Assembly: GCA_951804985.1 (NCBI GenBank)
Contig: OX638135.1
Coordinates: 66,483,931 to 66,547,930, forward strand
From: Dryomyza anilis
Taxonomy: Eukaryota > Arthropoda > Insecta > Diptera > Dryomyzidae
Direction: 5' to 3'
DNA length: 64,000 nucleotides
The notes under the pieces are model-generated. The model searched no databases and was not told where the DNA came from. It saw only the letters and a list, made by a program, of their open reading frames with translations. Below, piece after piece: positions 44,001-57,055 of the stretch (position 1 is the first letter of the stretch; every line of letters begins with the position of its first letter). Made by a program: the position numbers and the translations under genes.

Positions 44001-47000
44001 AGATCAAAAAGATCAAAAAGATCAAAAAGATCAAAAAGATCAAAAAGATCAAAAAGATCAAAAAGATCAAAAAGATCAAAAAGATCAAAAAGATCAAAAA
44101 GATCAAAAAGATCAAAAAGATCAAAAAGATCAAAAAGATCAAAAAGATCAAAAAGATCAAAAAGATCAAAAAGATCAAAAATATCAAAAAGATCAAAAAG
44201 ATCAAAAAGAACAAAAAGATCAAAAAGATCTAAAAGATCTAAAAGATCAAAAATATCAAAAAGATCAAAAAGATCAAAAATATCAAAAAGATCAAAAAGA
44301 TCAAAAAGATCAAAAAGATCAAAAAGATCAAAAAGATCAAAAAGATCAAAAAGATCAAAAAGATCAAAAATATCAAAAAGATCAAAAAGATCAAAAAGAT
44401 CAAAAAGATCAAAAAGATCAAAAAGATCAAAAAGATCAAAAAGATCAAAAAGATCAAAAAGATCAAAAAGATCAAAAAGATCAAAAAGATCAAAAAGATC
44501 AAAAAGATCAAAAAGATCAAAAAGATCAAAAAGATCAAAAAGATCAAAAAGATCAAAAATATCAAAAAGATCAAAAAGATCAAAAAGATCAAAAAGATCA
44601 AAAAGATCAAAAATATCAAAAATATCAAAAAGATCAAAAAGATCAAAAAGATCAAAAAGATCAAAAAGATCAAAAAGATCAAAAAGATCAAAAAGATCAA
44701 AAATATCAAAAATATCAAAAAGATCAAAAAGATCAAAAAGATCAAAAAGATCAAAAAGATCAAAAAGATCAAAAAGATCAAAAAGATCAAAAAGATCAAA
44801 AAGATCAAAAAGATCAAAAAGATCAAAAAGATCAAAAAGATCAAAAAGATCAAAAAGATCAAAAAGATCAAAAAGATCAAAAAGATCAAAAAGATCAAAA
44901 AGATCAAAAAGATCAAAAAGATCAAAAAGATCAAAAAGATCAAAAAGATCAAAAAGATCAAAAAGATCAAAAAGATCAAAAAGATCAAAAAGATCAAAAA
45001 GATCAAAAATATCAAAAAGATCAAAAAGATCAAAAAGATCAAAAAGATCAAAAAGATCAAAAAGATCAAAAAGATCAAAAAGATCAAAAAGATCAAAAAG
45101 ATCAAAAATATCAAAAATATCAAAAAGATCAAAAAGATCAAAAAGATCAAAAAGATCAAAAAGATCAAAAAGATCAAGAAGATCAAAAAGATCAAAAAGA
45201 TCAAAAAGATGAAAAAGATCAAAAATATCAAAAATATCAAAAAGATCAAAAAGATCAAAAAGATCAAAAAGATCAAAAAGATCAAAAAGATCAAAAAGAT
45301 CAAAAAGATCAAAAAGATCAAAAAGATCAAAAATATCAAAAATATCAAAAATATCAAAAAGATCAAAAAGATCAAAAAGATCAAAAAGATCAAAAAGATC
45401 AAAAAGATCAAAAAGATCAAAAAGATCAAAAAGATCAAAAAGATCAAAAAGATCAAAAAGATCAAAAAGATCAAAAAGATCAAAAAGATCAAAAAGATCA
45501 AAAAGATCAAAAAGATCAAAAAGATCAAAAAGATCAAAAAGATCAAAAAGATCGAAAAGATCAAAAAGATCAAAAAGATCAAAAAGATCAAAAGATCAAA
45601 AGATAAAAGATCAAAAAGATCAAAAAGATCAAAAAGATCAAGAAGATCAAAAAGATCAAAAAGATCAAAAAGATCAAAAAGATCAAAAAGATCAAAAAGA
45701 TCAAAAAGATCAAAAAGATCAAAAAGATCAAAAAGATCAAAAAGATCAAAAAGATCAAAAAGATCAAAAAGATCAAAAAGATCAAAAAGATCAAAAAGAT
45801 CAAAAAGATCAAAAAGATCAAAAAGATCAAAAATATCAAAAAGATCAAAAAGATCAAAAAGAACAAAAAGATCAAAAAGATCTAAAAGATCAAAAATATC
45901 AAAAAGATCTAAAAGATCAAAAATATCAAAAAGATCAAAAAGATCAAAAATATCAAAAAGATCAAAAAGATCAAAAGATCAAAAAGATCAAAAAGATCAA
46001 AAAGATCAAAAAGATCAAAAAGATCAAAAAGATCAAAAATATCAAAAAGATCAAAAAGATCAAAAAGATCAAAAAGATCAAAAAGATCAAAAAGATCAAA
46101 AAGATCAAAAAGATCAAAAAGATCAAAAAGATCAAAAAGATCAAAAAGATCAAAAAGATCAAAAAGATCAAAAAGATCAAAAAGATCAAAAAGATCAAAA
46201 AGATCAAAAATATCAAAAAGATCAAAAAGATCAAAAAGATCAAAAAGATCAAAAAGATCAAAAAGATCAAAAAGATCAAAAAGATCAAAAAGATCAAAAA
46301 TATCAAAAAGATCAAAAAGATCAAAAAGATCAAAAAGATCAAAAAGATCAAAAAGATCAAAAAGATCAAAAAGATCAAAAAGATCAAAAAGATCAAAAAG
46401 ATCAAAAAGATCAAAAAGATCAAAAAGATCAAAAAGATCAAAAAGATCAAAAAGATCAAAAAGATCAAAAAGATCAAAAAGATCAAAAAGATCAAAAAGA
46501 TCAAAAAGATCAAAAAGATCAAAAAGATCAAAAAGATCAAAAAGATCAAAAAGATCAAAAAGATCAAAAAGATCAAAAAGATCAAAAAGATCAAAAAGAT
46601 CAAAAAGATCAAAAAGATCAAAAAGATCAAAAAGATCAAAAAGATCAAAAAGATCAAAAAGATCAAAAAGATCAAAAAGATCAAAAAGATCAAAAAGATC
46701 AAAAAGATCAAAAAGATCAAAAAGATCAAAAAGATCAAAAAGATCAAAAAGATCAAAAAGATCAAAAAGATCAAAAAGATCAAAAAGATCAAAAAGATCA
46801 AAAAGATCAAAAAGATCAAAAAGATCAAAAAGATCAAAAAGATCAAAAAGATCAAAAAGATCAAAAAGATCAAAAAGATCAAAAAGATCAAAAAGATCAA
46901 AAAGATCAAAAAGATCAAAAAGATCAAAAAGATCAAAAAGATCAAAAAGATCAAAAAGATCAAAAAGATCAAAAAGATCAAAAAGATCAAAAAGATCAAG

Positions 47001-49406
47001 AAGATCAAGAAGATCAAAAAGATCAAAAAGATCAAAAAGATCAAAAAGATCAAAAAGATCAAAAAGATCAAAAAGATCAAAAAGATCAAAAAGATCAAAA
47101 AGATCAAAAAGATCAAAAAGATCAAAAAGATCAAAAAGATCAAAAAGATCAAGAAGATCAAAAAGATCAAAAATATCAAAAAGATCAAAAAGATCAAAAA
47201 GATCAAAAAGATCAAAAAGATCAAAAAGATCAAAAAGATCAAAAAGATCAAAAAGATCAAAAAGATCAAAAAGATCAAAAAGATCAAAAAGATCACAAAA
47301 AATCAAAAAGATCAAAAAGATCAAAAAGATCAAAAAAACCAAAAAGATCAAAAAGATCAAAAAAACCAAAAAGATCAAAAAGATCAAAAAGATCAAAAAG
47401 ATCAAAAAGATCAAAAAGATCAAAAAGATCAAAAAGATCAAAAAGATCAAAAAGATCAAAAAGATCAAAAATATCAAAAATATCAAAAAGATCAAAAAGA
47501 TCAAAAAGATCAAAAAGATCAAAAAGATCAAAAAGATCAAAAAGATCAAAAAGATCAAAAAGATCAAAAAGATCAAAAAGATCAAAAAGATCAAAAAGAT
47601 CAAAAAGATCAAAAAGATCAAAAAGATCAAAAAGATCAAAAAGATCAAAAAGATCAAAAAGATCAAAAAGATCAAAAAGATCAAAAAGATCAAAAAGATC
47701 AAAAAGATCAAAAAGATCAAAAAGATCAAAAAGATCAAAAAGATCAAAAAGATCAAAAAGATCAAAAAGATCAAAAAGATCAAAAAGATCAAAAAGATCA
47801 AAAAGATCAAAAAGATCAAAAAGATCAAAAAGATCAAAAAGATCAAAAAGATCAAAAAGATCAAAAAGATCAAAAAGATCAAAAAGATCAAAAAGATCAA
47901 AAAGATCAAAAAGATCAAAAAGATCAAAAAGATCAAAAAGATCAAAAAGATCAAAAAGATCAAAAAGATCAAAAAGATCAAAAAGATCAAAAAGATCAAA
48001 AAGATCAAAAAGATCAAAAAGATCGAAAAGATCGAAAAAATTAAGAAGATCGAAAAGATCAAAAAGATCAAAAAAATCAAAAAAAATCAAAAATATCAAA
48101 AAAATCAACAAGATCAAAAAGATCAAAAAGATCAAAAAGATCAAAAAGATCAAGAAGATCAAGAAGATCAAAAAGATCAAAAAGATCAAAAAGATCAAAA
48201 AGATCAAAAAGATCAAAAAGATCAAAAAGATCAAAAAGATCAAAAAGATCAAAAAGATCAAAAAGATCAAAAAGATCAAAAAGATCAAAAAGATCAAAAA
48301 GATCAAAAAGATCAAAAAGATCAAAAAGATCAAAAAGATCAAAAAGATCAAAAAGATCAAAAAGATCAAAAAGATCAAAAAGATCAAAAAGATCAAAAAG
48401 ATCAAAAAGATCAAAAAGATCAAAAAGATCAAAAAGATCAAAAAGATCAAAAAGATCAAAAAGATCAAAAAGATCAAAAAGATCAAAAAGATCAAAAAGA
48501 TCAAAAAGATCAAAAAGATCAAAAAGATCAAAAAGATCAAAAAGATCAAAAAGATCAAAAAGATCAAAAAGATCAAAAAGATCAAAAAGATCAAAAAGAT
48601 CAAAAAGATCAAAAAGATCAAAAAGATCAAAAAGATCAAAAAGATCAAAAAGATCAAAAAGATCAAAAAGATCAAAAAGATCAAAAAGATCAAAAAGATC
48701 AAAAAGATCAAAAAGATCAAAAAGATCAAAAAGATCAAAAAGATCAAAAAGATCAAAAAGATCAAAAAGATCAAAAAGATCAAAAAGATCAAAAAGATCA
48801 AAAAGATCAAAAAGATCAAAAAGATCAAAAAGATCAAAAAGATCAAAAAGATCAAAAAGATCAAAAAGATCAAAAAGATCAAAAAGATCAAAAAGATCAA
48901 AAAGATCAAAAAGATCAAAAAGATCAAAAAGATCAAAAAGATCAAAAAGATCAAAAAGATCAAAAAGATCAAAAAGATCAAAAAGATCAAAAAGATCAAA
49001 AAGATCAAAAAGATCAAAAAGATCAAAAAGATCAAAAAGATCAAAAAGATCAAAAAGATCAAAAAGATCAAAAAGATCAAAAAGATCAAAAAGATCAAAA
49101 AGATCAAAAAGATCAAAAAGATCAAAAAGATCAAGAAGATCAAAAAGATCAAAAAGATCAAAAAGATCAAGAAGATCAAAATGATCAAAATGATCAAAAT
49201 GATCAAAAAGATCAAAAAGATCAAAAAGATCAAAAAAATCAAAAAAATCAAAAAGATCAAAAAGATCAAAAAGATCAAAAAGATCAAAAAGATCAAAAAG
49301 ATCAAAAAAATCAAAAAGATCAAAAAGATCAAAAGATCAAAAGATCAAAAAGATCAGAAGATCAAAAAGATCAAAAAGATCAAAAGATCAAAAGATCAAA
49401 AAGATC
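41096..49406 (+). repeat. Satellite array (AAAAAGATC)n, left part
   Basis: About 8.3 kb, roughly 920 units of the 9-mer AAAAAGATC with interspersed variants (AAGAAGATC, AAAACGATC, ATAAAGATC, AAAAATATC, GAAAAGATC, AAAAAGAAC) and rare 8- or 10-bp units. Variants cluster: AAGAA and ATAAA types mainly at 41.3-42.9 kb, AAAAATATC types at 42.7-46 kb. Because 9 is a multiple of 3, all six frames run open for long distances; this is not coding DNA. Confidence 0.97.
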
Positions 49407-49735
49407 TGTTGACGCGAGCATGTTCGCTACATTATTATAAATTGACAAACAGATGGCGCTATGCTCGGTTTAGAGTTGTCTAAAATTAAAATCAATGCGA
49501 AAACAATATCCGGTTTTGCTCGGCCTATTATTGTCCAGCAGCGAAACCGAACACATCATCAATACACCATAGGTAAAATAAATCTTTATCCAACAATTAA
49601 ATATAGTTGTTTCCTTTTCCTGAATCCACAATTCTCTCTATTTTTCGGTCTGATCTGTTTAAACCCACATCCGAGGTATAAGTTAAATCAGAATTTCTAT
49701 TCATCATACAGTCCACATAATTCCACATAGTATCA
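49407..49735 (+). repeat. 5' LTR of the BEL/Pao element (329 bp)
   Basis: Compared with the 3' LTR it has three substitutions, lacks a 6-bp ATTAAA repeat unit near 49,488, and lacks 20 bp near its 3' end. It is followed by TTTGGTCCTCCAAGAACCGG, typical of the leader start of BEL/Pao elements. Confidence 0.93.
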
Positions 49736-50612
49736 TTTGGTCCTCCAAGAACCGGATAAATCAGTTCAAAGTCTACAAGAAGAGAAGAACTGGTTTCGGG
49801 TAGAGCAACAGTTCAGTGCACAAGACAAAAAGCGGGAGAAGATCTTTAAAACTAAAAAAAAAAAAAAAAACTAAGTNNNNNNNNNNNNNNNNNNNNNNNN
49901 NNNNNNNNNNNNNNNNNNNNNNNNNNNNNNNNNNNNNNNNNNNNNNNNNNNNNNNNNNNNNNNNNNNNNNNNNNNNNNNNNNNNNNNNNNNNNNNNNNNN
50001 NNNNNNNNNNNNNNNNNNNNNNNNNNNNNNNNNNNNNNNNNNNNNNNNNNNNNNNNNNNNNNNNNNNNNNNNNNNNATTTCGTATTTATTCACCACGGAT
50101 TCATTTGTTGCCATAAAAAATATAATTTGTTCGCTATATTTTTATATACAACTTAAATACACAATTACAATTTCGACATATTTGTTATAAAATATTTACA
50201 TAATAAAAATATTTTTCTAGTTAAAATTTATGTTTTTTTATATACACATTGATATTATTCATTTCATCATACGATTGCAGCATTATTGTTCTGGGGTGTT
50301 ACATTGCATTTTCAATTTTTCCTATTTTCGATTTTTTCCGCCTAGCTACGTTCAGTATCCACAGTTTTTCGATTTTTTTTTTTTTGGCATCTACCAATTT
50401 TGAATTATTTATATTTTTTATAGTTTCAATTAGAGAAATTTTTAGTTTGTTTTTACAATATTTCGTTTTCGGTTGTTGCTTCTTCAATATTTTCCTATTT
50501 TTTCGTTTTTTTTTTTTTTTTGTTGGTCTAACTACACTAGCTACGTTGAGTTTCCACAGTTTTTCGTGTCGGCTGTTTTATTTATTTTACGTCAAGAAAC
50601 ATAATATTTACA
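49736..50612 (+). other. Leader of the BEL/Pao element, containing the assembly gap
   Basis: Untranslated sequence between the 5' LTR and the gag ATG. An A-run (about 49,855-49,870) precedes the gap; after it the leader is AT-rich with T-runs near 50,375 and 50,508-50,521. Confidence 0.7.
49877..50076. other. Assembly gap of 200 N
   Basis: Exactly 200 N, probably a fixed-size placeholder, so the true length of the BEL leader is unknown. It sits next to an A-run. Confidence 0.99.
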
Positions 50613-52214
50613 ATGACTGCGTTGGATACATTTATTCGTCTCACCGACAACCTGGTGGAATTCGAAGCCGACTTTGCTGTCACGCCGGAAGAAGGATACT
50701 CGAGACATTCCCTGGAAGTGCACCGTGACGAGATGAAGTCCATCTGGGCGAATGTAAAGAATTCATATGAAGCTTGGCTTCAGGAAGAAGCTGAGGTGCC
50801 AAGGGAAGCTGGCAGCAGCCAAACCGGAAACGATTTCAAATCGATAAAAATGAGATACCGTACCTCATATCAGACATTTGTTCGATGCGTCGCTAAAATA
50901 GGAGGCCTCATCGAGCAGTTAACATCCGCACCACTGGCGGTCAGTCCAAGGACTGTCGATAATGCAAGACATAGTTTTCATCTCCCTCCCTGCGATATTG
51001 AAACTTTTACTGGTGCTTATTTGTCATGGCCCTCTTTCAGGGACATGTTCACCGCCGTATATATCAATAATTCTAAATTAACTCCTGTAGAGAAACTTTT
51101 CCATCTTAATAATAAAACGCGAGGTGATGCCCGCGATATTGTCAAAAAATCGCCCTTGACAAATGAAGGCTTTCCACTGGCATGGAAGAATCTTCAAGAT
51201 CGTTTTGAAAATAAACGAATACTTGTTAATAGCTAGCTTCGTATTTTGTTTAATCTTTCTGCTGTCCAATCAGAATCGGGTACAGCTATAAAAAAGCTGC
51301 AGCGAGATATCCTTAGTTGTATCTCAGCTCTAAAATTATATGATATTAGTATCGATAATTGGGATTCAATTTTCGTTTTTCTTTGTTCTTCGCGGTTGCC
51401 AGATGCAACATTATCACTTTGGGAACAGTCCATAAACAATAAAGCTGAAATTCCAACATGGGAAGAACTAGATTCGTTCCTCACTTGTCGCTATCAGACT
51501 CTTGAGACAGTTTCGGACATAAAAGGTCCAACATTACAAAAATCCAATCCATTCAAAGTGCCTTATAATCCTAACAATAGAAATCCTCAACGGAAGGTTA
51601 ACACCTATCATACGAATATTTCAAACCCCTCATGCAAACTTTGTCCAAAAGAGCAACATATTATTAGACAATGTCCAAAATTTATTCAAATGAAACCTGA
51701 AGAACGACATAACTGCGTAAAGGAACAAGGCCTTTGCATTAATTGTTTTGCAAAAGGCCACACAGTTAAATATTGCAAGAGTACATTTACTTGTTTTAAA
51801 TGTCGCAAGCGTCATCATACCATGCTTCACTATGATTTATCCACTTCAAGTAGCTCCTCTAAACCATCCAGTTCCACGTTCATGAATCAAAACACCAGCA
51901 TGCAACGTTCGCATGCCGTACAAATACACTCATCTGATTCTATTCCAACTGACACTATTCAAAATTGTTTTGCATCTGGTTCTAAAGGGGTTTTACTAGG
52001 CACAGCGATGGTGCACATCTGTCACCTCGGAACCACCTATTCGGCGCGAGCACTTATTGACTCCGGATCTGAAGGAACATTCATTTCCGAGCGGTTATAT
52101 AAACTTCTAAAACTTCCTTCGCGAGCTATACATGCTCAAATATCTGGTTTAAATAATACCATATCTGCAAAATCTCAAAAAGTTTTTTTCCTTTGTTTTG
52201 AGCTCTCCCATTGA
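50613..52214 (+). pseudogene. gag and protease of the BEL/Pao element, with one nonsense codon and a terminal frameshift
   Basis: The ATG at 50,613 follows an A/T-rich leader and starts a typical BEL Gag. A conserved region with LPPCDIETFTGAYLSWPSFR (about 50,985-51,045) and LTPVEKLFHL is followed by a TAG at 51,234-51,236, where family members read on; the same frame then continues to 52,211. Three zinc-knuckle-like motifs, CKLCPKEQHIIRQC (from 51,633), CINCFAKGHTVKYC and CFKCRKRHHTMLH, would bind RNA. The aspartic protease motif is ALIDSGSEGTFIS at about 52,048-52,086. A frameshift at about 52,180-52,198 moves pol to the next frame. Gag forms the particle; the protease would cleave the polyprotein. 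Confidence 0.88.
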
Positions 52215-55200
52215 TCGAAATATAGCGATAGAGGCATCTGCCCTGGTACTTTCGCACCTCACCGGAAATCTTCCAACAATATCCGTCGACCCTAGCATTT
52301 TTTCAAATTTACCAAACGTAAAATTGGCGGATAAACAATTTTTCCAAAGTTCGAACATAGATCTTCTTATCGGTGGTGATATATTCCCTCTAGTTTTATT
52401 GGAAGGAATTAAACGCAATATTTGTGGTTCCTTGATTGCTCAAGAAACCATCTTCGGATGGATTCTCACTGGTCCAGTGGGAAAACAGGATATTGCTTCA
52501 ACTACCACATATGTTTCCTATTTCAATGAAGTTTCTCTGGAAGAAAAAATTTCTCGATTTTGGGAGGTGGAGGATCGTCCAACAAAAAAGTTAATTTCAG
52601 AATCTGATCGTTATTGTGAAGAATATTTTACACGCACTACGAAAAGAGGCAGCGATGGGCGTTACATAGTTTCTCTTCCATTTAAACAAAATTTCCCGAG
52701 CGATTTAAAAATCGGATATTCTCGATCCATCGCTTGTGCTCAATTTATGAGAAACGAGTCTCGACTTGAAAAAAACCTCAAGTTTAAATCTGAATATGAT
52801 GAAGTTATTCAAGAATATATTGAATTGGATCATATGAAAATTGTTTCTACTCCAAAGTTTGAATTATTTCCTTTAAATTATTACCTGCCACATCATGCAG
52901 TAATAAAACCAGATAGTACTACTACGAAAATTCGTGTAGTTTTCAAAGCCTCTTGCTCCACTTCAAATAACATTAGTTTAAATGATATTCTCCACACTGG
53001 TCCAATATTACAGTCAGATTTGACCATTCTAATATTAAATTGGCGGTTTTATCGTTTTGTTTTTAACAGCGATATCCAAAAGATGTATAGACAAATACTT
53101 ATAAATCCATCTCATACTTCTTACCAGAGAATACTATTTCGAAAATCTCCTAAAGATGAAATTAGGGATTATGAATTGAAAACCATTACCTTTGGGGTAA
53201 ATTGCGCCCCCTACCTAGCTATACGGACTCTTCACCAGTTAGCAGCAGATATCGAAGAATTGTATCCTCAAGCAAGTATCATCTTGTGCAATTCAATGTA
53301 TGTCGATGACGTACTTGCAGGAAGCCATCAAATTTCCACTTGTATCCAGGCCAGAGATGAACTCATAGATGCCCTTGCTTCAGCAGGGTTCTGTTTACGC
53401 AAATTCGCAAGCAATTTTGGCAGGACTTCCAAAAGATCACCTACTTAATGATGACTTCCTGGACCTCGATGATAGCAGTAATGCTAAAACATTAGGAATA
53501 CGTTGGAATGCTCGTGCTGACGTATTTTATTTTTCCGTTAAACCCTTATAGCAAAAATTACTTTTTACAAAACGCGAGGTCTTATCCCAAATTTCGAAAC
53601 TTTTTGATCCAGCTGGATGGCTGGCGCCATGTATTGTTCTGGCCAAAATGCTCATGCAGCAAATATGGCTAGAGAAAATTGGTTGGGATCATAATATACC
53701 GGAAAATTGTCTACAAAATTGGATCACTTTCCAAAATAATTACAAATTTTTAGATAAAATTAAAATTCCTCGATGGAACAATTTTTCACCAGGTTGTGGA
53801 TTAGAATTTCACTGTTTTTGCGATGTTTCTGAGAAAGCATACGCCGCTGTTATTTACGTTCGCATTGAATCTCAATCATGTCCTGCCACCACACATTTGT
53901 TGTCTGCTAAGACAAAAGTTGCACCAATCAAAACTCTCTCCATACCAAGATTGGAGTTGTGCGGTGCTGTTCTGCTAGCTGAGATGGTCGACTCGCTTAT
54001 TCCACAATTAAACGTTGATAAATACAAATTGTATTTTTGGACGGATTCTACAATAGTTCTTGCATGGCTTCGGAAACCTCCATGCCAATGGAAGACCTTT
54101 GTTGCAAACCGTATTTCTAAAATAATTCAGAGCGTTGGCCAAGATAATTGGTTTCACATTGAATCTCAGTACAATCCAGCTGACTTAGCCAGTCGTGGAT
54201 TATTACCTCAAGATTTAATTTCTAATAATCTTTGGTGGCATGGGCCAGAGTGGCTGAAATTTTCCATTTCTAATTGGCCTAATTTAGATCAAAACATTAG
54301 TTATCAAACTGACCTCGAAACCAAAACAATAAAAGTAAATTTCACATTTTTTAAAAATTTTGAAGACATTCTTGGACGTTTTTCATCCTTTTCAAGAGCC
54401 GTCCGCGTTATTGCGTATATGTTACGTTTCTTTCTTCGTACGCATCCTACTCATAAAAGAAAATTCTCACATAATTCCACGTTGATAACGAGTGATGAAG
54501 TTAATAAAGTCAAAATATGTTTGATAGTAATATGCCAAAAGGTGGCATACCCTACCGAATATCAACAACTTTCAAAAAAGGAATGCATTTCTACATCCAG
54601 TAGTCTGCTCAACCTTAATCCTTTTCTCGACGCTTCAGGCATTCTTAGGGTGAGTGGAAGACTTGTTTTATCCCCAATGCTGTCTTATGATGAGCGACAC
54701 CCTATCATACTTCCTTATAATTGTCAGTTTTCGCGCCTGTTAGTTCGATTCACTCATGAAATTTCACTTCATGGTGGTAACCAACTAGTTCTTCGTTTAC
54801 TTCGTCTTCAATTTTGGATTCCAAAGGCAAAAAATCTAATTAAAGGAACTATTCACAAGTGTAAAATATGCGTGATTCATAAGCAGACGCTTCAAAAGCA
54901 GCTTATGGGCCTACTGCCTCCTGAGCGTACAGAAATTTCCCGTCCATTTGCTACTACAGGTTTAGACTTCGCTGGACCCTTTGAAATGAAGAATTATACT
55001 GGAAGAGCCTGCCTGATCACAAAGGGATACGTTTGTGTATTTGTGTGCTTTTCGACAAAAGCAATCCATTTAGAAGTAACCAGTTCTCTTTCCACAGATA
55101 CTTTTTTGGCCGCATTTAACCGTTTCGTTTCTAGACGCGGTTGCCCATTAAAATTATTCTCCGATAATGGAAAAACCTTTGTTGGTGCCTCAAAAGATCT

Positions 55201-55849
55201 CACGAGAGACTTTATTCAAGCATCCAGAAAAACATTGTTAAACAATTTCAATCACCAAAATATTACGTGGCATTTTATTCCGCCTGGCGCCCCCCACATG
55301 GGTGGATTGTGGGAAGCAGGCGTAAAGAGTTTTAAAACTCATTTCAAAAAAATGGCAGGTTCGTTTAAATTTACATTCGAAGAATTATCTACATTGTTAG
55401 CAAAAATTGAGGCGTGTCTTAACTCGCGTCCCATTTCTCCAATGTCAGAAGACCCAGCAGATACTTCTGCATTAACTCCAGGACATTTCCTTATCGGTGG
55501 TCCACTTTTAGCCGCTATTGAACCAACTACAAATGAATTAGCTGTTTCCATAATTAATCGCTGGCGAAAAATAAAAGCTCTCAATCAGCAATTCTGTGCA
55601 AGGTGGAAAAATGAGTATTTAAAAGAATTACATAAACGTAATAAGTGGCAGACACCACATGATAACCTTCAGATTAATTCCATGGTCGTTATACGCGATG
55701 AAAATCTGCCACCAACTGATTGGCGCTTAGGCTGAATCACTAAAGTTTACATAGGAAATGACCAAAGAGTTCGTGTAGCTGATGTGCTCACCGAACGCGG
55801 TACAATCACGCGTCCAATTGTCAAATTAGTAGTTCTACCTACGCATTAG
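52198..55849 (+). pseudogene. pol (RT, RNase H, integrase) of the BEL/Pao element, broken in three places
   Basis: The first part is open to 53,446 and holds the end of the protease region (DLLIGGDIFP, TIFGWILTGP) and the RT: KIRVVFKASC, DIQKMYRQI, TFGVNCAPYLA and the catalytic YVDD at 53,299-53,310. A frameshift near 53,405-53,420 and a TAG at 53,549-53,551 follow. RNase H has HCFCDVSEKAYAA, PRLELCGAVLLAE, FWTDSTIVLAWL and YNPADLASRG, so all acidic residues are in place. Integrase has HEISLHGG and CKICVIHK (zinc-binding HHCC), then the DDE triad in TTGLDFAGPF, LFSDNGKTF and GGLWEAGVKSFK, all present. A TGA at 55,733-55,735 interrupts the last ~38 residues, which end at a TAG, 55,847-55,849. 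The catalytic residues survive; the frame does not. Confidence 0.93.
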
Positions 55850-55929
55850 ATTATATGACTTCTTTACAAAACATTATCGTTTTTTCCATTTTTTTTTTGT
55901 GTTCTCAAAATTTTTTCCCATAGCCTAAA

Positions 55930-56750
55930 ATGTCATCCTCCAACAACAACGCTCTTGTGCAACGCAGAACAGATCGTTATTCTAATTTCCGGTCATTTCA
56001 ATGTCGACTCTGTGGACGTACACACGCTCTCCGAAATTGCTACAAATTCCTAGCTATGAACACAGAGCGTCGATTGCGTGCCGTCCTACTCCATAAATAC
56101 TGTGCAAATTGCCTCGCACATCAACATTCTCGCGGTTCTTGTATCAGTCCGGTTGCCACTATTGCAAGGAAGATCACCACACGCTGCTACTCCTTCACGA
56201 ACGTTTACGCACCAGTCGCTCTTCCACTCTACATCGAGCAATTACTCCGCCGCCAGTTACGATCTCTTCAATTATCGCCCAGCATGTCATCACGCTTTTT
56301 CCTACTGCTTTGGTTAGACTGCAAATCGATGGCAGACTACATTACGCAAGGGCCCTCATCGACACATGCATATCCGTAAGCCGCATATCAAGTACATTAG
56401 TCAATCAATTAAAACTTAAAACGACTTAGTTTGGAAACGATAAGGTCTGCGCTGTAACAATTCTGGCTCATTCCAATCTCAATATTAAAATAGACGTAAC
56501 TATGATGGTAGATAATCCAGGCGTTTCGAAAATACCATCCAGATCATTGGATGTATCTGTTAAAGCTAACTTTTCCAACTTGGTATTGGCCGATCCAAAC
56601 TTTTACCATTCATCCACCATATCCTTGGTTCTTGCTGCTGATATGGTCCAAAAAATTATGAAAACTGGTGTTATTCCAAGCACCAGTGGTCTTCCGGTTG
56701 CTCAAAATACCGTATTTGGTTGGATGCTTTCCGGATCCTGTTCCGTTTAA
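55930..56750 (+). pseudogene. Second gag/protease-like module between pol and the 3' LTR
   Basis: This lies where some LTR elements carry env, but it is not env-like. The ATG at 55,930 starts a frame with CRLCGRTHALRNC and CANCLAHQHSRGSC; after a frameshift near 56,140-56,160 it continues with CHYCKEDHHTLLLLHERL, so the order of three zinc knuckles and HHTLLxLH copies that of the main Gag. A retropepsin-like segment follows, HYARALIDTCISVSRIS (about 56,343-56,395), with D-T-C where an active protease has D-S/T-G. After a TAG at 56,427-56,429 the same frame continues with SRSLDVSVKANF, VLAADMVQ and PVAQNTVFGWMLSGSC, matching the region after the protease in pol (compare IGGDIFP and TIFGWILTGP). 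It looks like a diverged duplication of the zinc-knuckle/protease block. Role unknown. Confidence 0.75.
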
Positions 56751-57055
56751 CGCATTAGAAATTAATACTTTTTTTTTTAGTTTTTTATAATTTTATTTCT
56801 ATTCATAAAACAATGAATTAATTAAAAACGCACAATATAATCGCACATGAACTAAATACATATATAAAAAATGCATACGCACTCATTATATTATATATAT
56901 TTTTATAAATTAAAAATTAATTGAGCAATGAATATTTAAGATTTTATTATACTTTAAAATTATATTGAATTTGAATTTAGATTGCATTTATATTTGAATT
57001 TATATTACATTACATTGCACTACAGTTGCAGCCGTGCTGCAAGGTGTGGCGGCGA
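56751..57055 (+). other. AT-rich 3' untranslated region of the BEL/Pao element
   Basis: Non-coding, ending in AAGGTGTGGCGGCGA directly before the 3' LTR, which is the position and rough composition expected of the polypurine tract. Confidence 0.7.

Noticed and set aside
41096..49406. A CRISPR-like or telomeric repeat array
   Set aside because: There are no unique spacers, and the unit is neither TTAGG-like nor similar to known dipteran telomeric retroelements; it is a simple satellite.
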